NCBI GenBank assembly: GCA_039654915.1
Contig: CM077595.1
Location: 43,493,501-43,557,500 of the forward strand
From: Aquilaria yunnanensis
Lineage: Eukaryota; Streptophyta; Magnoliopsida; Malvales; Thymelaeaceae
Length of the DNA stretch: 64,000 nt
Direction: 5' to 3'
Positions within the stretch are counted from its first letter, which is position 1. Each line of letters opens with the position of its first letter. Under the pieces are notes generated by a model that made no database searches, was not told where the DNA came from, and saw only the letters and a program-made list of their open reading frames with translations. Positions 10,334 through 21,320 of the stretch are shown here, one piece after another. The position numbers and the translations under genes are program-made.

Positions 10334-10463
10334 ACCTCCTAACCCTCGTTTCTGACCATTTTAGGCACGCTCCTCTGGGAAACCTTTGCACCAGACGTTC
10401 TCCCTCTCAGGAAGCCCCTCCCGAAGTCACAATGTCACATGACGAAGATGCTGCTGGGCATCA

Positions 10464-10621
10464 AACTGTTCAAGTTTTGTGATTTGACTCAACAGTTGGG
10501 TGAAAGATCTCAACCGAATTAGGTATGAAAATTTCAAACACCCAGTTTACCCTGTTTCACTTGGATGTTGGAGAGTTTCAGTTATATTCTGCTGCACTTG
10601 TTTGGCTCCCAAAACCCTCCA
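10464..10621 (+). repeat. 3' end of copia 5' LTR
   Basis: These 158 bp align with the last ~155 bp of the copia solo LTR at 43205-43359, including AGATCTCAACCGAA and TTTGGCTCCC. It ends CTCCA just before the primer site. The remainder should lie left of element A, outside the window. Confidence 0.85.
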
Positions 10622-10622
10622 G

Positions 10623-10634
10623 TGGTATCCAAGC
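10623..10634 (+). other. Primer-binding site of copia element
   Basis: TGGTATCCAAGC lies one base after the LTR end. It resembles TGGTATCAGAGC, complementary to the 3' end of initiator methionine tRNA, the usual copia primer. Confidence 0.75.
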
Positions 10635-12069
10635 TACTTGTGAAACCCTAAATTGGGATTGAATGTCGAATCGCATGACATGTTGTGTGTTCTAATGCTT
10701 TGATCATGATTAATTGGATTGATTCATGATGCATCAAACCAGAACTCGTAATGTATATATGAGATATATGAAGAAATGACACAAATTGGTCAATAAGATT
10801 AACCCTAAATTGATTGGTATGAGATATCTATATGGATTAGGATTCTTGAAATAGTAGCAAAAACCCTAGCATGGATTGGATTAAGGCTGTTTGGGCACCG
10901 AGAGTATAGTACTTTTGGTGGCTTGAATGGAGGTGGTCTCGGGTGCTTAGTTGCTTGAAATAAAAGATCTCGGGCAATGGGACCGTCGTATGCGAAGCAC
11001 CACATTAATAAAACTAGTTAATCAATGCGCGTTAATTGGCAACATTTTTTTAATGAGATTTGACATGATATATTGAATGGTGGTTGAAGCATGGTGCATG
11101 GTTATAACCCTTGTTGGTTGTACTTGTAAATACGGCCTGCGAGTTGTGACTTTTCTTGTTGCTTTCATTGTATATTCTCTTCTAACCTTACTCCCTTCGA
11201 ATGTAACTCAAGGTTTCTATTATTGATGTAATTGTACAATATGGGATTGTCCAAGGTGGTGTGTCCAAGGAAGTGACAACAAAAGGGCAACCAAGCAAGG
11301 AGGAGAAGGAGCTTGTGAAGACCCTTTTCTTTTCTTAGGCTTTTATGATATTCTTATTGGCTTGACAATGTCGCATAGTTTGGGCTATAACCATGTCACG
11401 TTTGCTTTATTGTTAGCATGGGATGCATGTTTTATATTTGTATGTGATGCATGTATAAGACAATCAAAGATAATAATTGGTGAGATCAAAAGGAAAAATC
11501 CCTTAAATAAAATATTAAATCATTAAATGTGATGCTTTTCAAATGTTGGCACTCGCCAAGACTTTGATCAACATTGGGTGAGTTTGCCAAAGCAAAGCAC
11601 CTATGTTCATCTTGGTAAGGCACAATGGGATAATAGTGATATCCAAATTGCTAACTTTGGGTCTGACTTAACTGAGTTATTCTAATAGGATTAGGGACTT
11701 AGAGGCATAGGGTTGGGCTTAAGTTCATAAGATGAGCTTGGACAAGTGTTGTTTACCCAACTACCTAAAAGTTGCATAAGATGTAATTGGCAAGGAGTTG
11801 CCTACCTAAATAACTGTAACTTGAGAGAACAGCCAAAGCTAACTCAAGTTATGGTGAAATGTGGATCTTGGCCCACTAGAATACCTTAGCACCGAGGTGT
11901 TCCAAAATAATATCGAGGGTTATCATTTTGAGTAAAATAGTGGGAGTATATAATAAAAGCCCTTATTAAATGAATTAAAATGCATGATCTTACACTGCAT
12001 ATTTACTATTGTAGATAACCATGACACAAAACACATCAACATTTTCATTGTGATCGATCCTTGAGAAGG
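10635..12069 (+). other. Copia leader, non-coding
   Basis: This is AT-rich sequence between primer site and gag with no long reading frame or recognisable repeat. A long untranslated leader is plausible. An additional decayed insertion cannot be excluded. Confidence 0.5.
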
Positions 12070-12840
12070 AAAAACTAAATGGGACCAACTTTCTCAAATG
12101 GTACCAAAATTTGAGGATAATCCTCAAGCAAGAGAGAAAAGCTTATGTCATAGAGTAGCTCATTCGGAATGAGCATGCTGCCAATGCTCCAAGAGCTGAA
12201 AGGGATTCTCATAAGAGGCATTCTGATGTTGCTTGCCTCATGCTGATAACAATGGAATCTGAGCTTTAGAAGCAACATGAGAACAAGGGGGCATTTGATA
12301 TAATCGAACATATCAATGCTCTTCCAAGAGTAAGCTAGGCATGAGAGGTTTGAGACCTATAAGGCACTGTTTCAGTGCAAAATGTCTGAGGGAAGTCCCG
12401 TGGGTCCTCATGTGCTCAAGATGATTGGGTACATTGAGAATCTTGAGAGTTTAGGATTTGCTATTTAGAAAGAGTTGGCTGTTGATGTAGCCCTACAATC
12501 GTTGCCCAAAAGTTACAGTCAGTTTGTCATGAACTATAACATGAACAACCTTGACAAGTTCTTCCCTAAATTGCTTAACATGTTGAGAATTTTCGAGAAA
12601 ACCTTAAGAAGGCGAAGCCCATTATGATGGTACAAAAGGGCAAAGAAAAGGGAAAAGCCAACAAGAAGAAGAACAAAGCTAAAGAAAAGTCCAATTCTAA
12701 TTCTTCTTCAGCTGCACTGAAACCATTTGTTGGTGTAACTAAGGAAGGGGAGTGCTTCGATTGTAAGCAACCTAGACACTGGAAGCATAATTGCAAGCTC
12801 TATCTTGAAGAACTTGCTAGGGATAAAGGAAGTAAGACTT
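12070..12840 (+). pseudogene. gag: Copia Gag, broken
   Basis: The 5' half is riddled with stops, but a typical copia Gag stretch is readable at about 12330-12600. It includes ALFQCKMSEG, IGYIENLESLG and LPKSYSQFVMNYN. From 12624 the frame is open and lysine-rich. It contains a complete CCHC zinc knuckle, C-x2-C-x4-H-x4-C, at 12753-12795, which would bind RNA in particle assembly. The intact knuckle followed directly by protease in the same frame shows the usual Gag-Pol fusion of copia elements. Confidence 0.8.
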
Positions 12841-14050
12841 CCACTTCAGGTATTTTTATTATAGAGGCTAACCTTTATACTTCCTCATCTTGGGTATTGG
12901 ATACTAGATGTGGATCTCACATTTGTGCAAATGTGCATGATCTAAGTAGGAGTAGAAGATTAGCCCGAGGTAAAGTGGACCTATGTGTTGGAAATGGAGC
13001 AAGGGTTGCTGCCTTAGCCATAGGGACTTATATTCTCACTTTGCCTTGTGGATTTGTTTTAGAATTAGACAACTTCTACTTTGTGCCTACTATGAGTAAA
13101 AATTTGATTTTTATTTCTTGTTTGGACAAGAAAGGTTTTTCATTTATAATAAAGGACAAATGTTGTTCTATTTATTTGAATGAAATATTTTATGGTAGTG
13201 CTCAACTTAGTAATGGTTTGTATATTCTAGAACTCAAAAATTCAATCTATAATGTGAATACCAAGAAGGTCAGATTGAATGATTCAAACCTGTCCTATCT
13301 TTAGCGCTGTCATCTGGGCCATATAAATGAGACCTGCATATCCAAGCTCCATAAGGGTGGACTGTTGGACTCATTTGATTTTGAATCATATGATACATGT
13401 GGATCATGTTTACTAGGTAAGATGATGAAAACCCTTTTCACTGGGCAAAGTGAAAGGGCTAATGACTTACTAGGACTCACACATAGTAATGTATGTGTCT
13501 GTCTATCTACACACACTAGGGGAGGTTTCCAATATCTCATTACCTTTACTGATGATTTTAGTAGATATGGCTATGTGTATCTCATGAGACACAAGTTAGG
13601 ATCCTTTGAAAAGTTCAAAGAATTCAAGAATGAAGTAGAGAATCAACTCAGGAAAAGTATCAAAGTAATTCTTTTAGATTAAGGTGGAGAATACTTGGAT
13701 TGAGAATTCCTTGACTATCTAAAGGAGTATGGTATAATATCACAACTTAGTCCACCTGGTACACCTCAATGGAATAGTGTATCTAAATGGAGAAATTGAA
13801 CTTTGTTAGACATGGTTTGATCTATGATGAGTCAAGCTGACCTTGCAAACTCCATTTGGGACATGTTTTAGAGACAACCACTTTTACACTAAACCGAGTT
13901 CCATATAAATCGGTTCAAAAGACACCATTTGAGATATGGAGTGGAACACATCCTAGTCTGTCTTTTATGAAGATTTGGGGTTATGACGCTTATGTGAAAC
14001 ATCAATCTTCTGACAAGCTAAGGCCCAAATCCCATAAATGACTCTTTGTT
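12841..14050 (+). pseudogene. pol: Copia protease and integrase, broken
   Basis: Protease starts with SSWVLDTRCGSHI near 12885-12920. The usual DTG active site reads DTR, so the enzyme would be dead. The frame that includes the Gag knuckle stops at 13304. The integrase zinc finger (CHLGH ... CGSC, about 13306-13408) and core (LITFTDDFSRYGYVYLM, near 13540) follow. Stops lie around 13680-13860, and the PYKSVQKTPFEIWSG block is at 13885-13935. The catalytic region is recognisable but cannot give a full product. Confidence 0.8.
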
Positions 14051-14566
14051 AGGTATCCCATTGAAATAAAGGGTTACTATTTCTACAATCCTTTTGAGCA
14101 AAAAGTGTTTATTGCTCGAATTGGTGTCTTTCTAGAGAAAAAGTTTATCTCTAAAGGAACGAGTGGGAGGAAAGTAGAACTTGAAGAAATTTAAGAACAA
14201 CAAGGGGATATCGAGCCTGAAATGGAACCTGAACAGATGCCACAAGAAGTTGTGATTCATAAGTCTGTTCCTGTAGCATAGAGCCCACGTAGCTCTTGTA
14301 GGATTCCTTGTCAACCTAAGAGATATGAATTTCTTATGACTTACACTAGTAATGTGATGCTCATAGATTAGGATGAGGAGATAACCTACAAACAAGCTAT
14401 GCTAGGGGCCTGACTCTGAGAAGTAGCTAGAAGCCATGAAGTCTGAGTTTGAATCCATGTATGAAAACTTAGTATGGACTTTGGTCGATATACCTGAAGG
14501 GTTAAAACCTATAAGGTGTAAATGGGTTTTCGGGGAGAAAACCAACATGGATGGTAATGTGATTAT
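14051..14566 (+). pseudogene. pol: Start of copia reverse transcriptase, truncated by B
   Basis: The integrase tail and a stop-rich linker lead to the RT start, with VWTLVDIPEGLKPI and KWVFGEKTNMDGN at about 14470-14560. The alignment ends abruptly at 14566, where the LTR of element B begins. The bases attat at 14562-14566 are the expected left target-site copy of B. The right copy is lost. Confidence 0.75.
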
Positions 14567-15433
14567 TGATGCCTTTCATCTTTTTCTTTGTTGTACGACA
14601 TGGTAAGCCTGAAAGGGACTTTTGGTATGGTGCTGCTGGTAGAAGAGACTTCTACCGTGAGATTGCCTGAAATGCTCAAAAGAATCAAGGGTTAGGAGGT
14701 CCCCAGAGTGTGTTTTCGGGGGGGAGCCTCCAACGCCCAAGTCAGTATTTGGCAAGTGAAGAGTAGTGAATGAAGAGCAAAGAGTAGAGTTCTCTAGAGG
14801 GTTCAGTCTCCCGTATCCCTCTACCAAGGTCGTTTTCCCAAGTATTTATAGGAGGACATTGGGAGAAGTCCGTTTGACACAGCTCGCTTAGATCATGACA
14901 TGTGTTCGATCGGATGCGGCCCATACCTTCGGAGATGGGGACCTCCAGCTGGCCATAGTCCGTTCTAGCCAGAAGTCAGTGCTGTGGGAGGGCTATGTGT
15001 TAAGGGCGTGTGCGAGGTCTCTGTGTCAAAGGCTCCTTAACTGTTTTTGTCATGTTCACAAGACCCCTTCAGTGAAAGAGACCTCTTCGGGATAAGAGGG
15101 CTTTATGCCGAGGTGGCTCCAGTTATTCGCAAGTCCCCTTGGCATAGAGGATTTCCTTCGGAGGATGTTTTCCGCTACCAAGGATTGTAAGTATACTTCT
15201 CCTGAAGCTGGTCAGGTCATCTTACCGAGGGTGGTAGTGTACCACGTTCCCGAGGTCAGTACTGTTATTCCCCGAGGGTGATGGTGGATTACCGAGGTCA
15301 GGGGGTCAAGGACCTCGGACCCTCTTTTCCCAAGGTTGGTGCTCGCATTTTCCGAGGGTGGCGCTCGTCTTTTTCAAAGGTGTCACTTCATCAAAGCTTG
15401 TGGGTTTGAGGAGTAATAGCCCTTTGGCTATCA
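14567..15433 (-). repeat. 3' LTR of Tat element B
   Basis: This 867-bp LTR starts TGATGCCTTTCATC and ends TTTGGCTATCA on the plus strand. It contains the family block for CTGACTTGGGC, a degenerate stem-loop at 14701-14721, and a TATAAATA box on the minus strand near 14846. An ATG lies 35 nt inside the left end (minus strand), equivalent to the Gag start of C. Confidence 0.88.
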
Positions 15434-15446
15434 CATGCCCCCCTTG
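15434..15446 (-). other. Polypurine tract of element B
   Basis: On the minus strand AAGGGGGGCATG directly precedes the LTR start TGATAGCC, as expected for plus-strand priming. Confidence 0.7.
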
Positions 15447-15799
15447 GATGGCCGACGTTATATCTTCGGTTATTTGAGCAAATTGTGGGAGTCTTCATGG
15501 AAGGTGGTGGTTAGCTCAGTCATCATGACTGAATTTTTAGTCGAGGTTATCTTCTTCGGAGTGAGTTTCGGCAATATGAGGTGCCTCTTCTTAATCGAGG
15601 TAGCTCTTTTGGTACTCAAGTGGCTTTCCCAAATTTTCGCTGAATTTCTGACGTTCCTGAAGTTATTCTATCAGCCCAAGGTGTATATCCCATTTATTTG
15701 GGCCTATGTCATTTTTCGATTAGTTGTTACGTCTTCTGATGAGATAGACGGGTCACTTTAAATAAGCTTGCCTAGGCCTCCGTGCTGTCAGGAGGCGTG

Positions 15800-15965
15800 C
15801 CCTTGTTTCCTGTGCTGGGTGACACGTGTCACGTGGTAATTGGGGGATAGTTGTGTCGGTTACATCAACCGCGTCTTTTCACCTTCGATGGGTAATTATG
15901 GTGACGGTTCACCTTTGAGGGGTAATTATGGCAATGATTCGCCTACCCCCTTCGGCCTATATAAA
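15800..15965 (+). promoter_or_regulatory. Putative promoter of the antisense gene (B)
   Basis: TATATAAA at 15958-15965 lies 275 nt before the exon 1 ATG. Upstream are the palindrome GACACGTGTC with an adjoining CACGTGG (about 15822-15837). Two near-tandem copies of a ~30-bp unit, TTCACCTT-GGGTAATTATGG, lie at about 15877-15935. The layout is the same as in A, C and D. Confidence 0.6.
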
Positions 15966-16232
15966 CCCCCATCTTGCTCAAAGTTCCCACTTGCTTTCTT
16001 TTGCTTCTGCTTTTGCTCTCGTTTGCGCTCAAGCTTTTATCCCTTTTCTGCAGTGGTGCCAGCGGCGGTGCGATTTTTGATGAGTTTTTCACGACGGCTT
16101 TCACAAATCCAGACTTCCGCAAAAGCTTTGGTGGGTTTTCCTTCACGAAGTACTTTGATTTTCTGTGTTTCTAGCCTTTTCTTCTTTCCTGAAGTCATCT
16201 CCTTCTTTCGAAGTCATTTCTTTTTCCCGAAT

Positions 16233-18684
16233 ATGTCTTCCCCCATTCTGCTCATGTCCATCCAAACTGTCCCCGAAAGCTGGCTCCCTCTCAATTCTCA
16301 TTCGAGTTGTACCAGTTCGAAGAAGTTAGTGAACTGGACAACAAAATTTTTTCTTCCTTCTTACTCGGTTATTAGGCTACCCAAACCTGGCCTGTTGAGT
16401 TATATGAATAACTAGGCCAAGGTTACCGTCTTTCTAGCCCAACTGAAGGCCGTACTTCGGTTTCCTCCATCGAAGGTGGTCTGCGACTTCTTCCATTTTC
16501 ATGGCATAGGTGTAACGCCCAATTCTTATTCCTATTCAATGCTTTTCTTTGCATGTGTGGGGCCTTCAATATAGAACCTCACTTCCTCTTTTTATGCAAT
16601 ACTACAAACTCCATCCTGTCCCGAAGGGTGGTTTTTATTTTTTGCTTCCTTGGGGTTTTGGATCCAAAAAATACACCTTTACCTTCGACACGAAGGACAA
16701 CTGGTGGGGTTGGCAGATGAAGTTCTTCTTCCTGAAGGTAGCTAAGGCTTGGAAGGATGTTCTGACGGAATGGTCATGGGGGGCCCTTGCCCATAGATGT
16801 AGTGGATACCAGACGGCTACTAACCCCAGAGTTGGAGGTGAAGTTTGATGACTTTGACAGCCGTATCCGCATAGTCACGGACTGGGACCCTGAGGTCCCT
16901 CTTTGCTCCCTGTACCCCTTTCCCATAAAGTGGAACTTCATGACCGAAAAGGTTCTTCAGGAGATAGGGGTAGTCAAGGAGCATAAAACTGACCTGGCCA
17001 TGCAGGCACCTGCCTTTGACGGAAAAAAGGCATGGCTAGTAATGCTCCTTCGGCGCGAGCTCACCTACGAAGGGCTTGTGGAGAGTAAGTAATCTTCCAG
17101 ATTTTGTTATACATACTACTTTGGACTTATAGTGATGTCTTCCCTTTTTCAGAGATGGGTGACCAATCCGCTACCTTCTACAAGTCCCTCTTCCTCGGGC
17201 AGGTTGAAAATGGGGAGAAGCAAAGGCAAAAAGCTGCCTCCAAGAGGAAGAAGACGATGGGTAGGGGGCCATCTTCGGTAAGGAAGAAGGCCAAGGAGGA
17301 CATTCTTCCTCCCCATCCCGAAGACATTGTGGAGGTACAGGACCATTCCTCGGTTCGTGCCGACCCTCTTTCGTAGCCGGCTGTCAGCTTGACTTCGGTA
17401 GAGGAGGTCTTGGGTAATCTGGCAGGAGGCCTTTCTGCTGAAGAGCTCGAGGCCCGCTGAAGAGCGAAGGGCAAGCAAGTCCTTGACGATGTTCAGGAGG
17501 TTGACGACTCCAAGGAGGACATCGCCGAGGTTCCTCTAGGTTTTTCCCTTAGCCATTTTTCTATGAGTTTAGGATTTTTGGTATTTTAGACCTTATAGAC
17601 GTATGGCTAAGGGATAATATACTGATGGAACTTCGGCGTGATTTTGCAGAGGAGCAGGTGCCCGTGGTGTGGATTGTGGAGCACGCCCGGAAGTGGGCCC
17701 TTCGGGACTCCCACATACCAAGGGACAAGGTGCCGAAGGAGCCTTTCTGGACATTCACAAAGACATGAACTTGTTTTCCTAGTAAAGCCAGACAATGGCT
17801 CTTCAAATGGTGAAGGGCGTCCTTACCAACGCCACCTTCAAGTCCCTTACTAAGCAGTGCCCAAATGAGGAGGTCCTTTGCGTGAGGATTTCTGAACACG
17901 CTGCCCAGGTACTCTTCAAGCCTTTTATCCTTTCGCCATATTTTTCCAAGTGTTTTCTTTGCTTTGCAAAACTTAACTGAATGTCCTTCCCTTTGTAGCT
18001 CTTAGCGTATAGTGGATACTTCAGGGCTTGGGTAGCAAAGCAGTCTTTGGTCCAATCTCGGATGGAAGAGTGCTTGGAGAAGGCCAAGGTACTTTGTGCT
18101 AGCTCGGTTGTTAAGTATGCTGAGCTAAACAAGATAGCCAAGGAGGAGATGGCAAACTTCGGGAAGAGTTCTTGAAGAGTTAGGAGGAGCTCTTTAAAGA
18201 TTTCTCCAAGAAGATGTCTGACCTTGGCACAAAGGTCATTGAGGTGACTTCGGCAAACGAAGCCTACCAAAAGGACAAGGAGGAGGACTCTGCACTCCTT
18301 GTGAAGGCCTCGCAGACAACACCAAACTTTTATCCGAGGTCGACATGCTGAAGAAAAAGAATAAGAAGAAGAAGTCAAAGAAGCTGGAGAGGGAGGTCAC
18401 AGAGTTGAGGAACGAGCTGGATGACTTGTCTGTCGAGAAAGACAAGGTCAATCAAGCAATCAAGGTTGCATTCCAAGACAGCTTTTGTTTGGCTCGGCAC
18501 CAATCTTGGCGAAGCACCCCGACCTTGACCTCTTTTTCTTGCTGCCTTGGACATTCCTGAGGGGCCTCACTGGGCCTGTTCAAAGATAGAACTTCTCAAT
18601 CTTCCTTTTGCTACTCCTTCGACACTGAAGGTTGTGACAAAGGAGGTTGGCGATGGAGCAACTCGAGATGACGAGGTCCCTTAA
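16233..18684 (+). pseudogene. Antisense spliced accessory gene of Tat element B
   Basis: The exons are 16233-17084 (852 nt), 17153-17539 (387), 17650-17908 (259) and 17999-18684 (686). All three introns (68, 110 and 90 nt) have GT...AG ends at the same sites as in the other copies. Exon 1 starts MSSPILLMSIQTVPESW and meets TAG at 16413, with frameshifts later. Exon 2 keeps a length divisible by three and starts MGDQSATFYKSLFLGQ. Exon 3 lost one base near 17757. Exon 4 has the coiled coil with lysine-rich KKKNKKKKSKKLE and the conserved FQDSFCLARHQ tail, with frame changes. It runs antisense to B's pol and ends 414 nt from it. No function is known. Confidence 0.78.
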
Positions 18685-19097
18685 GTGTCCAGGACTTCAC
18701 TTTTTCTTTTTCTTTGTAATCTTCTTCTTGTAAGCTCCTTCTTGTTGTACTAAGGCACGAATTAATAAAATTCCTTCTTTCATCCAAGATTTGGCTAAGT
18801 CTCAAGACAAGTTTGTCCTTATATGATCTTCAGTTCCAAGGGTTAGTTTGACCATTTTCGGTCTAGGATCCTCGAGAAGATATCTTTCGCAGTTATTATC
18901 AACCATCTCCGACATAGCACCAGTTTCGGCGAATATCTTTTGGCAAGGCTTTGCCTGTTTTTATTAGCCATGTTCGAATGACGCTCCTTCAGAGAAAATG
19001 TGTCACTTTTGTAAGTAGATACTTGCACCTTGTTCGGTTAGATTCTTCAGGCGGGATTATTTTTCCTAGAAAATTTTTCTACACTTAGAAAATTTTT
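18685..19097. other. Convergent spacer (B)
   Basis: This is non-coding sequence between the antisense gene stop and the pol stop. It has two copies of TAGAAAATTTTTCTA-like palindromes at about 19064-19100. Short TTCGGT-containing motifs resemble those in the D spacer. Confidence 0.55.
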
Positions 19098-21320
19098 CTA
19101 AGTGTAGAATTTCTTCAAAGCATCTGAATGCCATGTATTTTTTAGTTCTCCACCTTTGGTATCGTCGAGCTTATAAACTCCTGGCCAAACTTCATCAAGG
19201 ACCAAATAAGGTCCTTCCCAGTTTGCCCGAAGTACTCCGTGAGACGGTCTATGGGGCTCAAACTCAGCCTTTCGGAGGACAAGGTCCCCCTTCCTGATTC
19301 CCTTTCACCTGACTTGCGAGTTTGCAGCTATAGCTATTTTTTGCTGAAAAGCTTTTCTTCTAAGCTCAGCCACTTCCCTGTGTCTGTCAACTAGGTCCAG
19401 CTTGGCTCTCAACCTAAGGTTGTTCCCTTCTTCATCGAACACTTGTACCCTGATTGATGGCTGAACCACTTTGATAGGAATAATGGCCTCCGTGCCGAAG
19501 ATGAGTGAGAAAGGTGTTTCACCTGTGGCCCTTCGGGGTGTTGTCCGGTAGCTCCATAGCACACTGGGAAGTTCTCCCGGCCATTTTCCTATGCCTGACT
19601 CAATCTCTTTTTTAAACCATCCTTTAGGTTCTATTGGACACCTCTACCTATCCGTTACTCTGAGGATGAGCTACCGGGGCGAAGTACATTTTTATCCCAA
19701 GGTCGGTGGCGAATTCTTGGAACCCCTTGTCAATAAACTGGGAACCATTATCAGACATTATCACCCTTGGTATACCGAATCTGCATATGATGTTTTTCCA
19801 AAGGAATTTATGTATGTCCTTTGCCGAAATGGTTGCCAGAGGCTCTGCCTCAATCCATTTAGTGAAGTAATCTACTGCGACTACACAGAACTTCACTCCT
19901 CCGGGTGCAGTTAGGAGAGGCCCGATGAGGTCAATACCCCATACTGCGAAGGGGCAAGAGTAGTTAGCCGAAGTTATCATTTCCGAGGGTAGCCTCTGGA
20001 TGTTAGCGTGTCTTTGGCAATTGTCACATTTCTAGACAAATTGTCTTGCGTCCTTCCTTAAGGTGGGCCAGAAGTATCCCTGGCGGAGTAGTACTCCTGC
20101 CAGAGCGTAAGTTCTTATGTGGGAACCACAGGCCCCCTCATGGACTTCTCTGAGGATTGTCTCGACTTGCTCTTCGTTGACACACCTCTGTAGTGGACCC
20201 GCGTACCCTTGTCAATAAAACTCCTCTTCGATTAGGAAATATCGTTTGGAACGTCTTCACACTTTTTCCGCTTCATGAGGGTCTTCGGGAAGTTCCAAAG
20301 TTGTGAGGTACTTTTTTATGGGATCCTTCCATCATCTTTCAGAAGTTGCTATGCTCAATATTGCTATGCTCGGTTGGCTGGCACTTCGGTGGACTTTTTT
20401 TTCTTGGCCAAAATATCTGCTTCAGTATTGTTTCGGCGAGGCACATTCTTGATGTACACCACGTTGAACTCTTGGATGAGCTTTGTTGCGAGGTCATGAT
20501 ACTTTGCCAAGGTTGGGTCCTTTGCGCCGTAATCCCCTGCCATCTGTCGGACCACGAGCTGAGAATCGCTGTGGGCCTTTAGGTTTCTCACACCAACTCT
20601 TCTGGCAAGGTGCAAACCTGCTATGAGGGCTTCATACTCTGCCACATTGTTGGTGACATTAAACCCGAATTTGATGGCTTTCATGGCTTCCATACCTTCG
20701 GGACCACGGAGAATTACTCCAGCTCTTGATGTTTGGAACCGGAGGCCCATCAACAAACAGAGTCCACTCAGGTTCATTCTTTCCAAAGTTAGGTGGATTG
20801 TCTTCGGCAACGGGTACTTCAGCAATGAAATATGCCAATGCCTGTGCTTTTATTGCCTTCCTCGGCTCATAGGTGATATCATACTCACCGAGCTCGATGC
20901 ACCACTTCGAAAGCCTTCTCGAGTGGTCTATCTTCTTCATGATATCCCAAAGAGGCAAGTTACTTCGAACGATAATGGGGTGCCCTTGGAAATAGGGTCG
21001 CAACCTTCTGCTTGCAAGCACCAGGGCATCAATAGCCTTTTGTAGCAAGGGGTACCTGAGATCGGCACCATGCAGAGACTTGCTCACATAATATACTAGC
21101 CATTGCTTTGCCTCCTCTTCCTTCACAAGGACCGAACTTACCACCTTTTCGGTGACGGCAAGGTATAGTATGAGGGGTTTTCCTTCTCATGGCTGCCAAA
21201 GTGTCAGCAGACGAGTTAGGTAAACTTTAAGCTCTTCCCAGGCCTTTTGGCAGTCTTCATTCCAAGGGCGCACCTCGGTTCCGAGATCACCTCCATTTTT
21301 TGCTGCTTTAGTGAGGACCT
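19098..21320 (-). pseudogene. pol: RNase H, archaeal-type RNase H and integrase of B, broken
   Basis: Read on the minus strand, the piece begins in the first RNase H ([11 protein letters not shown], near 21320). It continues through VYYVSKSLHGADLRYPLLQ. The second RNase H follows (about 20825-20370: MAEYEALI-type block, HSDSQLVV, RRNNTEAD). One catalytic Asp of the last motif reads Asn. Integrase runs from about 20200 to the TAG at 19100-19098, with GIDLIGPL, SDNGSQF and a C-terminal end matching A. Frameshifts near 20745 and around 20200, plus stops, break it. RT and everything upstream are deleted at the Athila junction. Confidence 0.82.

Larger units (their letters stand above)
1..10463 (+). 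mobile_element. Tat-lineage Ty3/gypsy retrotransposon A (5' end outside window)
   Basis: Domain order on the plus strand is gag, protease, RT, RNase H, a second archaeal-type RNase H and integrase. These are followed by an antisense gene, a polypurine tract and a 3' LTR. A second RNase H between the first one and integrase is the known mark of the Tat lineage (Retand/Grande/RIRE2-like). The 5' LTR and gag start lie left of the window. The 3' LTR ends at 10463 inside the 5' LTR of a copia element, whose remnant continues at 10464, so A inserted into that copia. The following bases aactg are the likely right target-site copy; the left copy is outside the window. Gag-RT is broken, but RNase H-integrase is one open frame. 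Confidence 0.9.
9600..10463 (+). repeat. 3' LTR of Tat element A
   Basis: This 864-bp LTR starts TGATAGCCGAAGG and ends GCTGGGCATCA, with short inverted termini TGAT/ATCA. It contains a G-box and TATA box (10138-10178), the CTGACTTGGGCATC block and a perfect 7-bp stem-loop (10313-10333). An ATG lies 32 nt before the LTR end (10432) and matches the Gag start used by C. The right flank is copia LTR. Confidence 0.9.
10464..14566 (+). mobile_element. Decayed Ty1/copia element, cut at both ends
   Basis: Order on the plus strand is LTR remnant, primer site, long leader, gag with zinc knuckle, protease, integrase and the start of RT. Integrase before RT is the defining copia order. The left side is cut inside the 5' LTR by Tat element A. 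The right side is cut inside RT at 14566 by Tat element B, whose LTR begins at 14567. The rest of RT, RNase H and the 3' LTR are missing. Many stops show it is old. A solo LTR of the same family lies at 41956-43359. Confidence 0.85.
14567..21320 (-). mobile_element. Tat-lineage element B, lacking its 5' half
   Basis: Minus-strand Tat element of the same family as A, C and D. It keeps a 3' LTR, polypurine tract, antisense gene, integrase, archaeal-type RNase H and part of the first RNase H. RT, protease, gag and 5' LTR are absent. The remaining sequence joins Athila integrase near 21310-21335, across a short shared stretch (about 12 bases, AAAGGTCCTCAC on the minus strand). That suggests deletion by end joining. 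It inserted into copia RT. Confidence 0.85.

Noticed and set aside
10805..11005. Small open frames in the copia leader
   Set aside because: They are short, on either strand, without similarity to retroelement or host proteins.
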